Positions 56,707-64,000 of a DNA stretch of 64,000 bases are shown piece by piece. Position 1 is the stretch's first letter, and every line of letters starts with the position of its first letter. This DNA is from CAIWHR01 sp963734085 (lineage in GTDB: Bacteria; Pseudomonadota; Gammaproteobacteria; Burkholderiales; Casimicrobiaceae): positions 77,028-141,027 of the forward strand of contig CAVTFT010000015.1 in assembly GCA_963734085.1 (NCBI GenBank). Direction: 5' to 3'. The position numbers and the translations under genes were made by a program. The notes under the pieces were generated by a model. That model saw nothing but the letters and a program-made list of their open reading frames with translations. It was not told the origin of the DNA and ran no database searches.

Positions 56707-56750
56707 CTACGAACCAGGGGTCGTGGGTTCAAATCCTGCCGGGCGCGCCA
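56707..56750 (+). repeat. Island 1/island 2 junction: tRNA-Arg 3'-end duplicate (att)
   Basis: The 44 bp from CTACGAACC to the CCA repeat the tRNA-Arg anticodon-to-3' end, with one G fewer in a G run (4 versus 5). It lacks the 5' half and cannot be a tRNA. It marks the right end of island 1 and the left end of island 2. Confidence 0.93.
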
Positions 56751-56861
56751 TCTTTCAAAGGCTTAGCACCTCAAAACCAGATGCTTGGCTCGTCTGCGCG
56801 ACTTTTGCGCGACCCTTTATCCACAGGTTAGGGTCGCGCGTCGTTTCTTTCTCGCTACGCA

Positions 56862-57934
56862 TCAGCCACTTGCGACGCGCAGAATCGTCATAGTTCCGAC
56901 GCGATCGAGCACTCGATTCGCGAGCCCGATGAGCCGTCCGACGTCCGCGCTGGCGTAGTGCTCGGGCATCGTTCGTGTGGCGTGGCCGAGCAGTGCCGCG
57001 CGATCTTCTTCCGCTACGCCCGCGGCCCGCAGTCGGGTCGCAAAGGTGTGCCTCAGATCGTGAACCCGAACGTCGGCCAGGTTCGCTTCGCGACGGGCGC
57101 GCTGCCACGCCGTATTGTTCATGCGTTCGACGCGTTCGCCTCGATAGGAGAACACCCATACGGGATGCTTTCCTCTTTGCGTCTCGATAATCGACCACGC
57201 CGCGTCATTCAAGATCACCACGTGCGCGCGCCGCGATTTGAACGCCTCCGCCGGAACTACGAACACGCTGCGACCGAGTTCGGCGATCGGCACCTCCCAC
57301 GACCACCGTAAGCCACACAGATTAGCATCACGTAAACCAGTGTTAACGGCAAAGAGCGCCATGCGGGCGAGGTGGTCGGGCAACCGACGGAAGATTCGCT
57401 CTTGCTCATCCCAATTGATCGGATGCGGAAGACGAGGCGACTCGCGTAGCATCGTGATGAGCGGAGGGGCCGTTTCCAGCCATGGGAAGCCGTCTCGATC
57501 GCGATAGGCACGCGCGGCACGGTGCAGGATGGTACGCGCGACTTCCAGCGTCCGGTTGATCGTTGTTGCGCTCACCCCATCGGCCAAGCGTGCCTCTATG
57601 AGGGGCCGCAACGTTTCGTCGTGTACTTTGCGAATCTCGAGATCACCAACATAACGCGATAGCAATCTCAGATGCCACGCGATATCGGCCTGAGTCCGTT
57701 TGTACTTGGATTCGAGCAGGAACCGTTTGGCGCAGTCGGAGAACAGGGGACGGGCGTGCGCTCTTCGCTCCAGTTCCCACTCGAGACGCTCCAATTCCTT
57801 GCAAGCCGACGCTCCGCCTGCTCCTGACATACCAACCCCAGACGCGCGAATATACGCTCGCCACGGTATTCCTTGTTGATGGTGCGAAAACCCTCGGCAT
57901 CGACGGTAATGCCTCGTGTGCATGTTGTGGCCAT
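56862..57934 (-). pseudogene. Tyrosine recombinase, second copy, frameshifted
   Basis: The catalytic part is identical in text to copy 1, with all active-site residues. Near codon 44, copy 1 reads TCCTGCGAAAGCC where this copy reads TCCTTGCAAGCC. The net loss of one base breaks the frame, leaving an N-terminal fragment (MATTCTRG...AERRLA) and a long remainder. If the base loss is real, this integrase is dead and island 2 would depend on copy 1. Confidence 0.85.
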
Positions 57935-57937
57935 GAG

Positions 57938-57959
57938 CTCCTCCTGTGGGGCGGAGGAG
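57938..57959 (-). promoter_or_regulatory. Hairpin over ribosome site, integrase copy 2
   Basis: The same 7-bp CTCCTCC/GGAGGAG stem as in copy 1 is present, with a shorter 8-nt loop of different sequence. The stem is kept while the loop changed. Confidence 0.55.
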
Positions 57960-58010
57960 CATTTTCCAAAGCCGGTGCTAGCCTAGGCAAGTTCGCGGAC
58001 CCGCCAACTG

Positions 58011-58026
58011 TTAAGGAGTAGTTAAG
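58011..58026 (+). promoter_or_regulatory. PmrA/QseB-like direct repeat upstream of the PepSY gene
   Basis: TTAAG at 58011-58015 and again at 58022-58026 gives an 11-bp period (TTAAG-N6-TTAAG). This matches the spacing of PmrA/QseB-type boxes (CTTAAT-N5-CTTAAT). It lies 85 bp before the PepSY start. Confidence 0.5.
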
Positions 58027-58110
58027 CGCGCAAGCGCAGCATGCGGCCGTTGCGTGCGCGGGAGGCATGGTGCTTCTAACTGCGGCACGCATTGAACCGG
58101 AGGTTCTGCC

Positions 58111-58599
58111 ATGCTGATTCGCACACTTGCATTCACCTTGTTTGCCGTCTCTTCTACCGCCTTCGCCGCGAATCCGTCGCCTGACGGTCGGTCGCTGGAA
58201 CTTCGCAAGGTTGCTGCCCAAATGGAGTCGCGTTATGTAGGCAAAGTCGTTGCTATCGAACTTGACACTTCAGGCGACAAGGCCACCCACTACCATGTCG
58301 ATGTCCGCTTCCCCGACGGCGGGCTGGAGAAGCTGGACGTTGATGCTGCGACGCTTCGGACTGTGTCGCGCGAGGCCGCCCCGCTCGCGGCAGGGTCCAT
58401 ACCGCTTCTATATGCGGCGGCGATGGTGACGGCGGCGATCCCGGGCGACGTGCTCGTGGCGGAACTCGATACAACGAATGGCGTGCCTCCCCACTACGAT
58501 TTCGACGTTCGGTTGCCGCAGGGAGCCATCGCGCGGCTAAAAGTTGACGCTGCGACACGGCAGATCGGCTGGCGCACCCCCGCAATCATCAATGACTAA
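58111..58599 (+). CDS. Secreted PepSY-like protein with two repeats
   Basis: This 162-aa protein has a signal peptide (LAFTLFAVSSTAFAA) and two similar modules: VGKVVAIELDTSGDKATHYHVDVRF and GDVLVAELDTTNGVPPHYDFDVRL. Both end in a KVDAATR-type strand, the PepSY pattern. PepSY proteins often accompany cytochrome b and two-component genes. CCGGAGG precedes the ATG. It is likely co-transcribed with the cytochrome b561 gene. Confidence 0.82.
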   Translation: MLIRTLAFTLFAVSSTAFAANPSPDGRSLELRKVAAQMESRYVGKVVAIELDTSGDKATHYHVDVRFPDGGLEKLDVDAATLRTVSREAAPLAAGSIPLLYAAAMVTAAIPGDVLVAELDTTNGVPPHYDFDVRLPQGAIARLKVDAATRQIGWRTPAIIND

Positions 58600-58656
58600 G
58601 GGGAAACGGAGTAGGTTGCCTCACCCAACGGGGTCCGTGGCGGAGTGGCCCATATC

Positions 58657-59244
58657 ATGAGTTCGTCAACGGGGAACGAATTGAAGCAACGCTCTTTCGT
58701 GCGCTACGGGCGTGTCGCTCAGGTCCTCCACTGGGTCACGGCAGTCCTCGTCGTCGCTGCGTACAGTTACGGTCCGGGAGGTTCCGAGCAGCGCGTGTAT
58801 TCGTCCGCCCGCGATTTCGATCGCCAGCTCCACGAGACGCTGGGGATGTGCGTATTCGCGCTCGTTGTGATACGCGTGCTGTGGCGGACGGTCGATGTCC
58901 ACCCGGACCTTCCTCAGGTTCCGCGCTGGATGGACGTCGCGGCGAAGGTGACGCACTACGCGCTATATCTGCTACTTTTTTCCCTTCCGCTGAGCGCGAT
59001 CACCGGCGCGTGGCTGGAGGGTCATCCGGTGACGCTTCTCGCGGGTGTCGAGATTCCGCCGCTCTTGGCACTTTCACACGACGCGGGAGCAACCATCGCG
59101 ACGGTGCACACGTGGATTGGCGACGCGATCCTATGGGTTGCGGGCCTCCACGCTCTCGCCGCGCTCTACCATCACATCGTCCTCAAGGACGGCGTGCTCA
59201 CCTCAATGCTGCCGCGCTGGTTTCCTTTGCGGCAAGCCAAATGA
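58657..59244 (+). CDS. Cytochrome b561-family membrane protein
   Basis: This 195-aa four-helix membrane protein has paired His ligands in QVLHWVTAVL, LHETLGMCVF, VHTWIGDAILWVAGLHAL and ALYHHIVLKDGVL. It carries electrons across or within the inner membrane. The ATG at 58657 has GGAG upstream; a GTG 12 nt before is possible. It is 58 bp after the PepSY gene. Confidence 0.9.
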   Translation: MSSSTGNELKQRSFVRYGRVAQVLHWVTAVLVVAAYSYGPGGSEQRVYSSARDFDRQLHETLGMCVFALVVIRVLWRTVDVHPDLPQVPRWMDVAAKVTHYALYLLLFSLPLSAITGAWLEGHPVTLLAGVEIPPLLALSHDAGATIATVHTWIGDAILWVAGLHALAALYHHIVLKDGVLTSMLPRWFPLRQAK

Positions 59245-59327
59245 TGCGGGCTTGTGGCTTAGGAGGCCGAACCAATAGCTGCTGGCGGACGCACCCAACC
59301 TTGATAGCATGGCTTTGTCGATGACCG

Positions 59328-60680
59328 CTAAGTGCGCTGTTGCGGGAATGACACCACAACCTGCAGGCCCTTACCGGCCATCGTCTCGCTGAAGGTCATC
59401 GATGCAGCGTGGAGCGTGGCGATCCGTTTGGCGATGGAAAGACCAAGTCCGGTTCCCACCGCATCCGCACCGGCGAGGCGATGGAACCGCCGGCCGAGCT
59501 TGTCGCGCTCCGCTGGTGCAACCCCTGGACCTTGGTCGAGTACGGCCAGGAATGGCTGTCCCGCCTTCTGGTCAACGGCTACTCGTACTACCGTGTCCGC
59601 GGGACTGTAACGGACGGCATTGTCGATCAGATTGCGAAGCAGAATGCCTAGCAGCCTGGCATCGCCAGGAACGATGATCGACGGTCCCGTTTGCAACTCG
59701 ATGTCGATGTTCTTGCCGAGAGCGGTGGGCGCGAGTTCCGCGATTGCACCTTGCGCCACGCCACGCAGGTCGCAACTCTCGCGCTGTGCGTGAAACGTTT
59801 CCGGTTCCAGCCGCGCGAGCGTCAGCAATTGGTCGACCAGGTGCGACGCTCGGTCGCAGCCCGCGACGACATTGTCCAGCGCATGCTCTCGCTCAGCATC
59901 ATTCGTTGATCCGCGTGCCACCTGAGCCTGGGCGCGAAGCGCCGCGAGCGGAGTGCGAAGCTCGTGAGCCGCATCGGCAGTGAATTGCCGTTCGTTATTC
60001 ATCGAAGCTTGTACGCGCTCGAACAAGCGGTTGAGGCTGGCGACGAGCGGGACAACTTCGACGGGAGCCCCCGCAATCTCGACGAAAGCGAGGTTGTCGG
60101 GGGCGCGGTTGGCGATCTCTTCATTCAATGATCGCAGCGGCCGCGTCGCTCGGTTGATGCCCAACCCGATGAGTAAACCAAGTACAGGTAAAGCGACGAT
60201 CAACGGCACCAGCATGTTCTTCGCGATCGTCGCCGCGATGTGGGCGCGCGAATCCTGCTGCTCACCAACCTGAACCAGAAGACGGTGCTCCGCGTCCCAC
60301 CCGCTGAACACACGCCACCGCGTGCCGTCGACCACGGAGTCGCTGAATCCCTCATCGTGTGAAGACAGCCTCGAAGTGGGCGCATTGGCCGAGTGAAGGC
60401 GCAAAAGGGAGCCGGCTTCCCAGAACTGGAACGCGACACGATGGGCATAGGGATGTAGTTGTGGCGAGTGCTCAACATCGATCTCCTCCATCTCGTGGCC
60501 CACTTGGGCGATCAGCAGCGATGCGGACTGTGCGAGATGCGCATCGAGGAGCTCGTCGATCTCGTGCTGCGCATCCAGATAACTGACGACTGTGGTGGCC
60601 ACCCAGGTGAGCGCGACCGAGGCAAGCAGAATGATCAGCAACTCGCGGCGAATCGAGCGCCGTGCACGAGCCTCAGCCAT
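59328..60680 (-). CDS. QseC-like sensor histidine kinase
   Basis: This ~450-aa kinase has two transmembrane helices (about 12-35 and 165-185) flanking a periplasmic sensor, a HAMP-like linker, an H-box FTADAAHELRTPLAALRAQ, and HATPase motifs NLIDNAVRYSP and GTGLGLSIAKRIA. It pairs with the overlapping OmpR-type regulator (8-nt overlap, ATGGCTGA). A GTG 12 nt further upstream is an alternative start. Confidence 0.92.
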   Translation of the reverse strand: MAEARARRSIRRELLIILLASVALTWVATTVVSYLDAQHEIDELLDAHLAQSASLLIAQVGHEMEEIDVEHSPQLHPYAHRVAFQFWEAGSLLRLHSANAPTSRLSSHDEGFSDSVVDGTRWRVFSGWDAEHRLLVQVGEQQDSRAHIAATIAKNMLVPLIVALPVLGLLIGLGINRATRPLRSLNEEIANRAPDNLAFVEIAGAPVEVVPLVASLNRLFERVQASMNNERQFTADAAHELRTPLAALRAQAQVARGSTNDAEREHALDNVVAGCDRASHLVDQLLTLARLEPETFHAQRESCDLRGVAQGAIAELAPTALGKNIDIELQTGPSIIVPGDARLLGILLRNLIDNAVRYSPADTVVRVAVDQKAGQPFLAVLDQGPGVAPAERDKLGRRFHRLAGADAVGTGLGLSIAKRIATLHAASMTFSETMAGKGLQVVVSFPQQRT

Positions 60681-61344
60681 GCGCCGGCTCACGCGGCAAC
60701 ACGTAGCCGACGCCGCGTACGGTTCTGATCAACGCGGGCGCGAGCTTTCTGCGCAGGTGATGGACGTGCACCTCGACCGCGTTGCTCTCGACCTCTTCGC
60801 CCCACGGGTAGAGACGCTCCTCAAGCTGCTCCCGCGACAGCACGCGCCCGGCGTTGAGCATGAGCTCCTGAAGCAGGTTGAACTCCCGCGCCTGCAGGTC
60901 GACGACACGTCCATGGTACGTTACGGTGCGCGCCGCAGGGTCGAGGCGAAGACCGCTGATCTGCAACACGGGAGCGGGTTCGCCCCGCGAACGGCGAACC
61001 AGCGCGCGCAAACGCGCTGCCAGCTCGTCAAGGTCCACCGGTTTGACAACGTAGTCATCGGCGCCGGTGTCGAAGCCTTTGACGCGATCGTCGATGGCGT
61101 CCCGCGCCGTGAGAACAAGTACGGGAGCTCTGTTTCCCTTCGCGCGTTCCCGGCGCAGCAACTCCAGCCCATCGAGCCGCGGAAGCCCGAGATCGAGCAC
61201 GACCGCCGCAAAAGAACTGGTGCGCAGCGCCATCTCGGCGGCAACGCCATCCTTGACCCAATCCGGCTGGAACCCGCGCTGCTCCATCCCGGCCTTGAGG
61301 GCGTCACCCAGCAATGGATCATCTTCAACGATCAGGATACGCAT
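60673..61344 (-). CDS. QseB/PmrA-like OmpR-family response regulator
   Basis: This 223-aa regulator has a receiver (VEDDPLLGDAL; phospho-acceptor in VVLDLGLPRLDG; Lys in VVKPVD) and a C-terminal winged helix (LLQELMLNAGRVLSREQLEERLYPWGEEVESNAVEVHVHHLRRKL). QseB/PmrA proteins bind 11-bp-period TTAA repeats, and two such sites occur in this island. It is located between the kinase and the cytochrome operon. Confidence 0.93.
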   Translation of the reverse strand: MRILIVEDDPLLGDALKAGMEQRGFQPDWVKDGVAAEMALRTSSFAAVVLDLGLPRLDGLELLRRERAKGNRAPVLVLTARDAIDDRVKGFDTGADDYVVKPVDLDELAARLRALVRRSRGEPAPVLQISGLRLDPAARTVTYHGRVVDLQAREFNLLQELMLNAGRVLSREQLEERLYPWGEEVESNAVEVHVHHLRRKLAPALIRTVRGVGYVLPREPAHG

Positions 61345-61355
61345 GTTCCAGCGGG

Positions 61356-62048
61356 CTAATCATCCTGCTCCGAATGGACTCGGTCACCTCGATGCGTCAG
61401 CGGCTCCATCGACGGCGCTGCCGCGAACAGCTCCGGGGCGTAGACGGCGCCAGTCCAGAGTACCGCGACTGCGCAAGCGAGCACGACGGCGGCGACCCAC
61501 CGCATGTTGTCGATAGCTTGCCTTGGCTCGCCCGCCTTGTAGCCCGTTACCATGCCTCGCACCAGATTTTCCCGGTGCAAGATGCTGCTGATAATAACGC
61601 CGGCAATGTGAACGATCACCACCGCCAGCATAACGTTGGAAGCTCCCTCGTGCAGCGACTCAATCCAATGTCCACCCATGTCGTTGTAGGTCGCATAGCC
61701 ACTAACGCCGGCAATAAGGCCCAGAACGACGATCGCGTAGATCGCCCAGCTTCCGGCGGGATTGTGACCGGTGTAATGGATAGGACGGCGCCTGAGCAAG
61801 GACTTGAGGTACTCCATCACGGCCGTCGGCCCGAATGCAAACGAGCTCAATCTCGCATAACGGGATCCGGCAAATGCCCACAGCAGGCGAAAGGCGAGCA
61901 GCGCGAGTACCGTGTACCCGAGTAGGACGTGCACGTCCCGGTAGCGCTCGGACTCTGCAGTGAGGAATGCGCCTGCGAACGATGCGGCAAGCAGCCAGTG
62001 AAACAGGCGGGTTGGCAAGTCCCAGACGAGAATTCCCATCGGTTTCAT
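61356..62048 (-). CDS. Cytochrome b (Ni-hydrogenase-type b subunit family)
   Basis: This 230-aa membrane protein has four helices and His ligands in RLFHWLLAASF, DVHVLLGYTV, LHEGASNVMLAVVIVHIAG. It ends with a periplasmic tail. In the SHP gene cluster a cytochrome b of this type passes quinol electrons to the diheme cytochrome c. It is 10 bp downstream of the diheme gene. Confidence 0.9.
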   Translation of the reverse strand: MKPMGILVWDLPTRLFHWLLAASFAGAFLTAESERYRDVHVLLGYTVLALLAFRLLWAFAGSRYARLSSFAFGPTAVMEYLKSLLRRRPIHYTGHNPAGSWAIYAIVVLGLIAGVSGYATYNDMGGHWIESLHEGASNVMLAVVIVHIAGVIISSILHRENLVRGMVTGYKAGEPRQAIDNMRWVAAVVLACAVAVLWTGAVYAPELFAAAPSMEPLTHRGDRVHSEQDD

Positions 62049-62058
62049 TGGTCTCGTG

Positions 62059-62547
62059 CTACTGCGGAAGTTGAAGCGTGTGTTCGCCGAATGCCCCGTT
62101 GGCTGCGTCGCGGTGACAGGCGGCGCAATCGGACCTCTTCACCTTGGAGCGTATGAAGACTGTGGCGGCTAGCTCCGAGTGCTCGCGGCCGAACCAACCG
62201 GTTTCCGTAATCCGGAGCACCGGCGGGTCCTTGGCCACTCGCGGGTCGCGACCTGCGTTCGTCTCCAGGTAAGCGCTGATCTCGGCAAACGACTTGGGAT
62301 CCAAAGTGGCGTCGCTACCAAAGTGCCGGTCGAGCTGCGCCATGATGGCCCGCCACGATCTCACCGGAAGCAGTTGCGGGGGGTAGGGGACGTGGCAACT
62401 GCCACATTCGCTGCGCCACTGTGTATTGGTCGCTTGTGTCATGTTGCGCTCAGCAGCTGCCGCATCCGCGATCAACAATACCAACGAGAGCAAGCTGGCC
62501 GTCCAGGCAGTGCAGTCGAACAGCCGACGACTGGAATTGTCGTTCAT
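62059..62547 (-). CDS. Diheme cytochrome c (DHC-type)
   Basis: This 162-aa periplasmic protein has an N-terminal anchor/signal (about 14-32) and two haem sites: CGSCH at 48-52 and CAACH at 141-145. The middle includes YPPQLLPVRSWRAIMAQLDRHFG, typical of DHC (the redox partner of SHP in Rhodobacter sphaeroides). It lies 8 bp downstream of the SHP gene. Confidence 0.92.
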   Translation of the reverse strand: MNDNSSRRLFDCTAWTASLLSLVLLIADAAAAERNMTQATNTQWRSECGSCHVPYPPQLLPVRSWRAIMAQLDRHFGSDATLDPKSFAEISAYLETNAGRDPRVAKDPPVLRITETGWFGREHSELAATVFIRSKVKRSDCAACHRDAANGAFGEHTLQLPQ

Positions 62548-62555
62548 CGAGCCTC

Positions 62556-62978
62556 CTAAGGCTTCAGCGACATCAGATACGCAAGCACGTCACCCTTCTC
62601 CTGCGCCGTGCACGCGCGGCCCAGCACGTCGTTGCAGTTGCGGCGGAACCACTTTTCAACCTTGTCGACATTCGTGAACCGCGACGGGTTGGCCGCGGGC
62701 GCCAGCGCGGCGATGGGTTTGCCGGTCTTGGCATGCTTACCGTCTCCAAGAGGATTGTCCGTGTGGCACGAAGCGCAGCTCCAGTTCTCGCCGTGAGTCG
62801 ATTGAAAGAGCTGCTTGCCGCGTACGGCGGACAAACCGGTGAAACTCGGTACTTCACTCTGCGCGGAAGTTTCGTACATTGTCGCGAGCGAGGCGGGTGT
62901 TTGCGCAATCGACACACTCGTCAGTGCCCCGAGCATGAGCGCGGTGACGCTTGCCAAGGGTAGCCTTCCGCTCCTCAT
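62556..62978 (-). CDS. shp: SHP-type cytochrome c (DUF1924)
   Basis: This 140-aa secreted monohaem protein has a signal peptide (LASVTALMLGALTSVSIA), one haem site CASCH (68-72), and the DUF1924/SHP C-terminus FRRNCNDVLGRACTAQEKGD. In R. sphaeroides SHP an Asn is the sixth haem ligand and is displaced by O2 or NO; Asn114, next to Cys115, is the natural candidate here. The ATG overlaps the preceding short frame. The gene order shp-dhc-cyt b matches the known cluster. Confidence 0.88.
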   Translation of the reverse strand: MRSGRLPLASVTALMLGALTSVSIAQTPASLATMYETSAQSEVPSFTGLSAVRGKQLFQSTHGENWSCASCHTDNPLGDGKHAKTGKPIAALAPAANPSRFTNVDKVEKWFRRNCNDVLGRACTAQEKGDVLAYLMSLKP

Positions 62979-63163
62979 GAGCGAGCTCCGTCTCCAGGCA
63001 ATAAAACGGCACAACTTGCACATTCAGTCTGGATTTCGGTGTTGGCAGGGCGTGCCGCTATGCGGTCGCTCGCTGCTGCGTCCGCGATCAGCATGATGAT
63101 CGCCAGGAGACCGACAATCCATGCGGTTATATCGAAAATCCAACGTTTGGTATCTCGGTCCAT
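62975..63163 (-). pseudogene. Truncated DHC paralogue lacking the haem His
   Basis: This 62-codon frame aligns with the start of the diheme cytochrome: the same anchor pattern (FDITAWIVGLLAIIMLIADAA) and CASCA exactly where DHC has CGSCH (48-52). It then reads LLPGDGARS and stops in an ATGA overlap with shp. The haem-binding His is absent, so it cannot hold haem normally. A good AGGAG precedes the ATG, so it may still be translated as a leader. Confidence 0.7.
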
Positions 63164-63287
63164 GGGCTGCTCCTATGGTTCTAGCCACATCCGGTTCGTG
63201 AGCGCGTCAACTCCAGGTCGCTCTCATCTGTCGGCCATTAATAAGCTTCCGCTTGCCTATTCACGGACGTGAGAGTAGGGCCCGTTT

Positions 63288-63304
63288 CTTAGCTAATGCT
63301 TAAC
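63288..63304. promoter_or_regulatory. PmrA/QseB-like direct repeat between the SHP operon and the P-type ATPase
   Basis: CTTAGC (63288-63293) and CTTAAC (63299-63304) lie 11 bp apart with a 5-bp gap, a close fit to the CTTAAT-N5-CTTAAT arrangement. It is 125 bp upstream of the shp-operon leader and 91 bp upstream of the ATPase start, so it could serve both. Confidence 0.55.
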
Positions 63305-63394
63305 TGAGCGCAAAGACACGGGGTGGCACTTGTGCCATACGGTATGAGGGGAAGTGTTCCCTACCGCTGCCGGCTCGCACGGATCCCAGAGACA

Positions 63395-64000
63395 ATGAAC
63401 TTGCCAATCCAGGTATCAGACCGGCATCTAGGACTCAGCGAGGCGCAGGCACTGGCACGGCTGCAACGCGACGGCCCGAACGAACTCCCGTCCGCTAAGC
63501 CAAGAAGTGTCTTGGCGATTGCATGGGACGTGGTCCGTCAACCGATGTTCCTTCTGCTGGTCGGTTGCGCCCTCGTTTACCTCGTCTTTGGCGACTTGCA
63601 GGAAGCGCTGGTGTTGCTTGCCTTCGTCGTGGTGGTAATGGGCATAACGCTCTATCAGGAGCGCAAGACCGAGCGCGCGCTCGACGCGCTACGCGACCTT
63701 TCGAGTCCGCGCGCGCTCGTGCTCCGGGATGGCGAACGAAAACGCATTCCGGGACGTGAGGTCGTAGTCGGTGATGTCGTGGTGCTGGGCGAGGGTGATC
63801 GGGTACCGGCAGACGCCGTGGTCATCGAAGCAACGAATCTCAGCGCCGACGAATCGCTGCTGACGGGAGAGTCCGTCCCAGTACGCAAGACCGTTGCCGA
63901 AGGATCGCGCCCGCTTTCACGGGCGGGTGGAGACGAGACTTATTGCGTCTATTCCGGTTCACTCATTGTGCAGGGCCAAGGCGTCGGCCTGGTCGCAGCC
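63395..64000 (+). CDS. Cation-transporting P-type ATPase, N-terminal part (cut by window end)
   Basis: The first 202 codons run to the window edge. The N-terminal cation-ATPase domain (LGLSEAQALARLQRDGPNELP) is followed by helices M1/M2 (MFLLLVGCALVYLVFG, ALVLLAFVVVVMGITLY) and the actuator loop with VVGDVVVLGEGDRVPADAVV and the TGES motif in ESLLTGESVPV. This is a P2-type (Ca2+/Na+-like) start, without N-terminal metal-binding Cys domains. The ion is unknown. Confidence 0.9.
   Translation, partial: MNLPIQVSDRHLGLSEAQALARLQRDGPNELPSAKPRSVLAIAWDVVRQPMFLLLVGCALVYLVFGDLQEALVLLAFVVVVMGITLYQERKTERALDALRDLSSPRALVLRDGERKRIPGREVVVGDVVVLGEGDRVPADAVVIEATNLSADESLLTGESVPVRKTVAEGSRPLSRAGGDETYCVYSGSLIVQGQGVGLVAA

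Larger units (their letters stand above)
38842..56750. mobile_element. Integrated genomic island 1 (tRNA-Arg target)
   Basis: The island is bounded by the 3' 45 bp of tRNA-Arg (38842-38886) and a 44-bp near-copy (56707-56750). A tyrosine recombinase is next to the tRNA end, pointing toward it. Cargo is an MDR oxidoreductase, a kinase/regulator trio and an envelope module. The right-hand copy is immediately followed by a second, near-identical integrase, so the two units stand in tandem. Confidence 0.85.
56707..57965. repeat. 1.26-kb direct repeat, copy 2 (att core + integrase)
   Basis: The copy is nearly identical to 38842-40104. The spacer after the tRNA end differs (TCTTTCAAAGG versus CTATTCAATGG), as do a few bases near the 5' end of int. 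Confidence 0.9.
56751..64000. mobile_element. Integrated genomic island 2 (left part; right end outside window)
   Basis: It begins at the duplicated tRNA-Arg end with its own integrase copy, and carries redox and cation-transport cargo to the window edge. No further tRNA-Arg end was found by 64,000, so the right boundary must lie beyond. Confidence 0.65.

Noticed and set aside
56707..56750. Second tRNA-Arg gene
   Set aside because: Only the 3' half is present; there is no D-arm or 5' acceptor strand. It is an attachment-site duplicate.

Overview
The window is high-GC DNA from a bacterium, almost certainly a betaproteobacterium. The evidence is gene order: yhdP-nitrilase, trxB/ftsK/lolA, rarA-serS, 4.5S RNA-dnaX-ybaB-recR, a COG0313 methylase-maf-yceD-rpmF-plsX-fabHDG-acpP-fabF block, and lysC followed by tRNA-Ser(GCU). 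A PEP-CTERM protein suggests an environmental, exopolysaccharide-making member. No rRNA operon, CRISPR array or phage structural gene was seen.

Layout. (1) 1-34,990 is a conserved chromosomal backbone: envelope and cell-division genes, seryl-tRNA synthetase, the DNA polymerase tau/gamma and RecR cluster, a complete TRAP transporter with a CBS protein, the fatty-acid synthesis operon, aspartokinase and tRNA-Ser. A 4.4-kb accessory insert (PEP-CTERM protein, glycerophosphodiesterase, hydroxyacid dehydrogenase, HpcH/HpaI aldolase, DUF1499) separates lolA from rarA. (2) 34,991-38,808 is a looser stretch of poorly known small genes plus a cardiolipin-synthase-like gene. (3) 38,809-56,750 is an integrated island: an intact tRNA-Arg(ACG), a tyrosine integrase, an MDR oxidoreductase, a three-gene two-component system, an envelope/secretory module, and a repeated 3' end of the tRNA-Arg. 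(4) 56,751-64,000 is the start of a second island carrying a near-identical but frameshifted integrase. Its cargo is a PepSY protein, cytochrome b561, a QseBC-like two-component system, an SHP/DHC/cytochrome-b electron-transfer operon, and a cation P-type ATPase cut by the window end.

How the parts work together. The backbone genes form ordinary housekeeping operons. A textbook promoter (TTGACA-N17-TATTAT) drives yceD-rpmF-plsX-fab. In island 1 a 7-TM sensor kinase and two response regulators precede a tightly overlapping run of secreted, membrane and outer-membrane proteins (PPIase, HupE/UreJ, DUF3604, FadL-like and phenol-MetA-like porins, a K+-channel-like protein, a lipoprotein hydrolase, a chalcone-isomerase-like protein). 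It looks like a coherent but uncharacterised envelope system. From about 48.6 kb to 56.4 kb nearly all of its genes carry single-base frameshifts, through either decay or sequence error. In island 2 an 11-bp-period direct repeat resembling PmrA/QseB boxes lies in front of both the PepSY gene and the SHP operon/P-type ATPase divergent promoter, suggesting that the island-encoded QseBC pair controls its own cargo.
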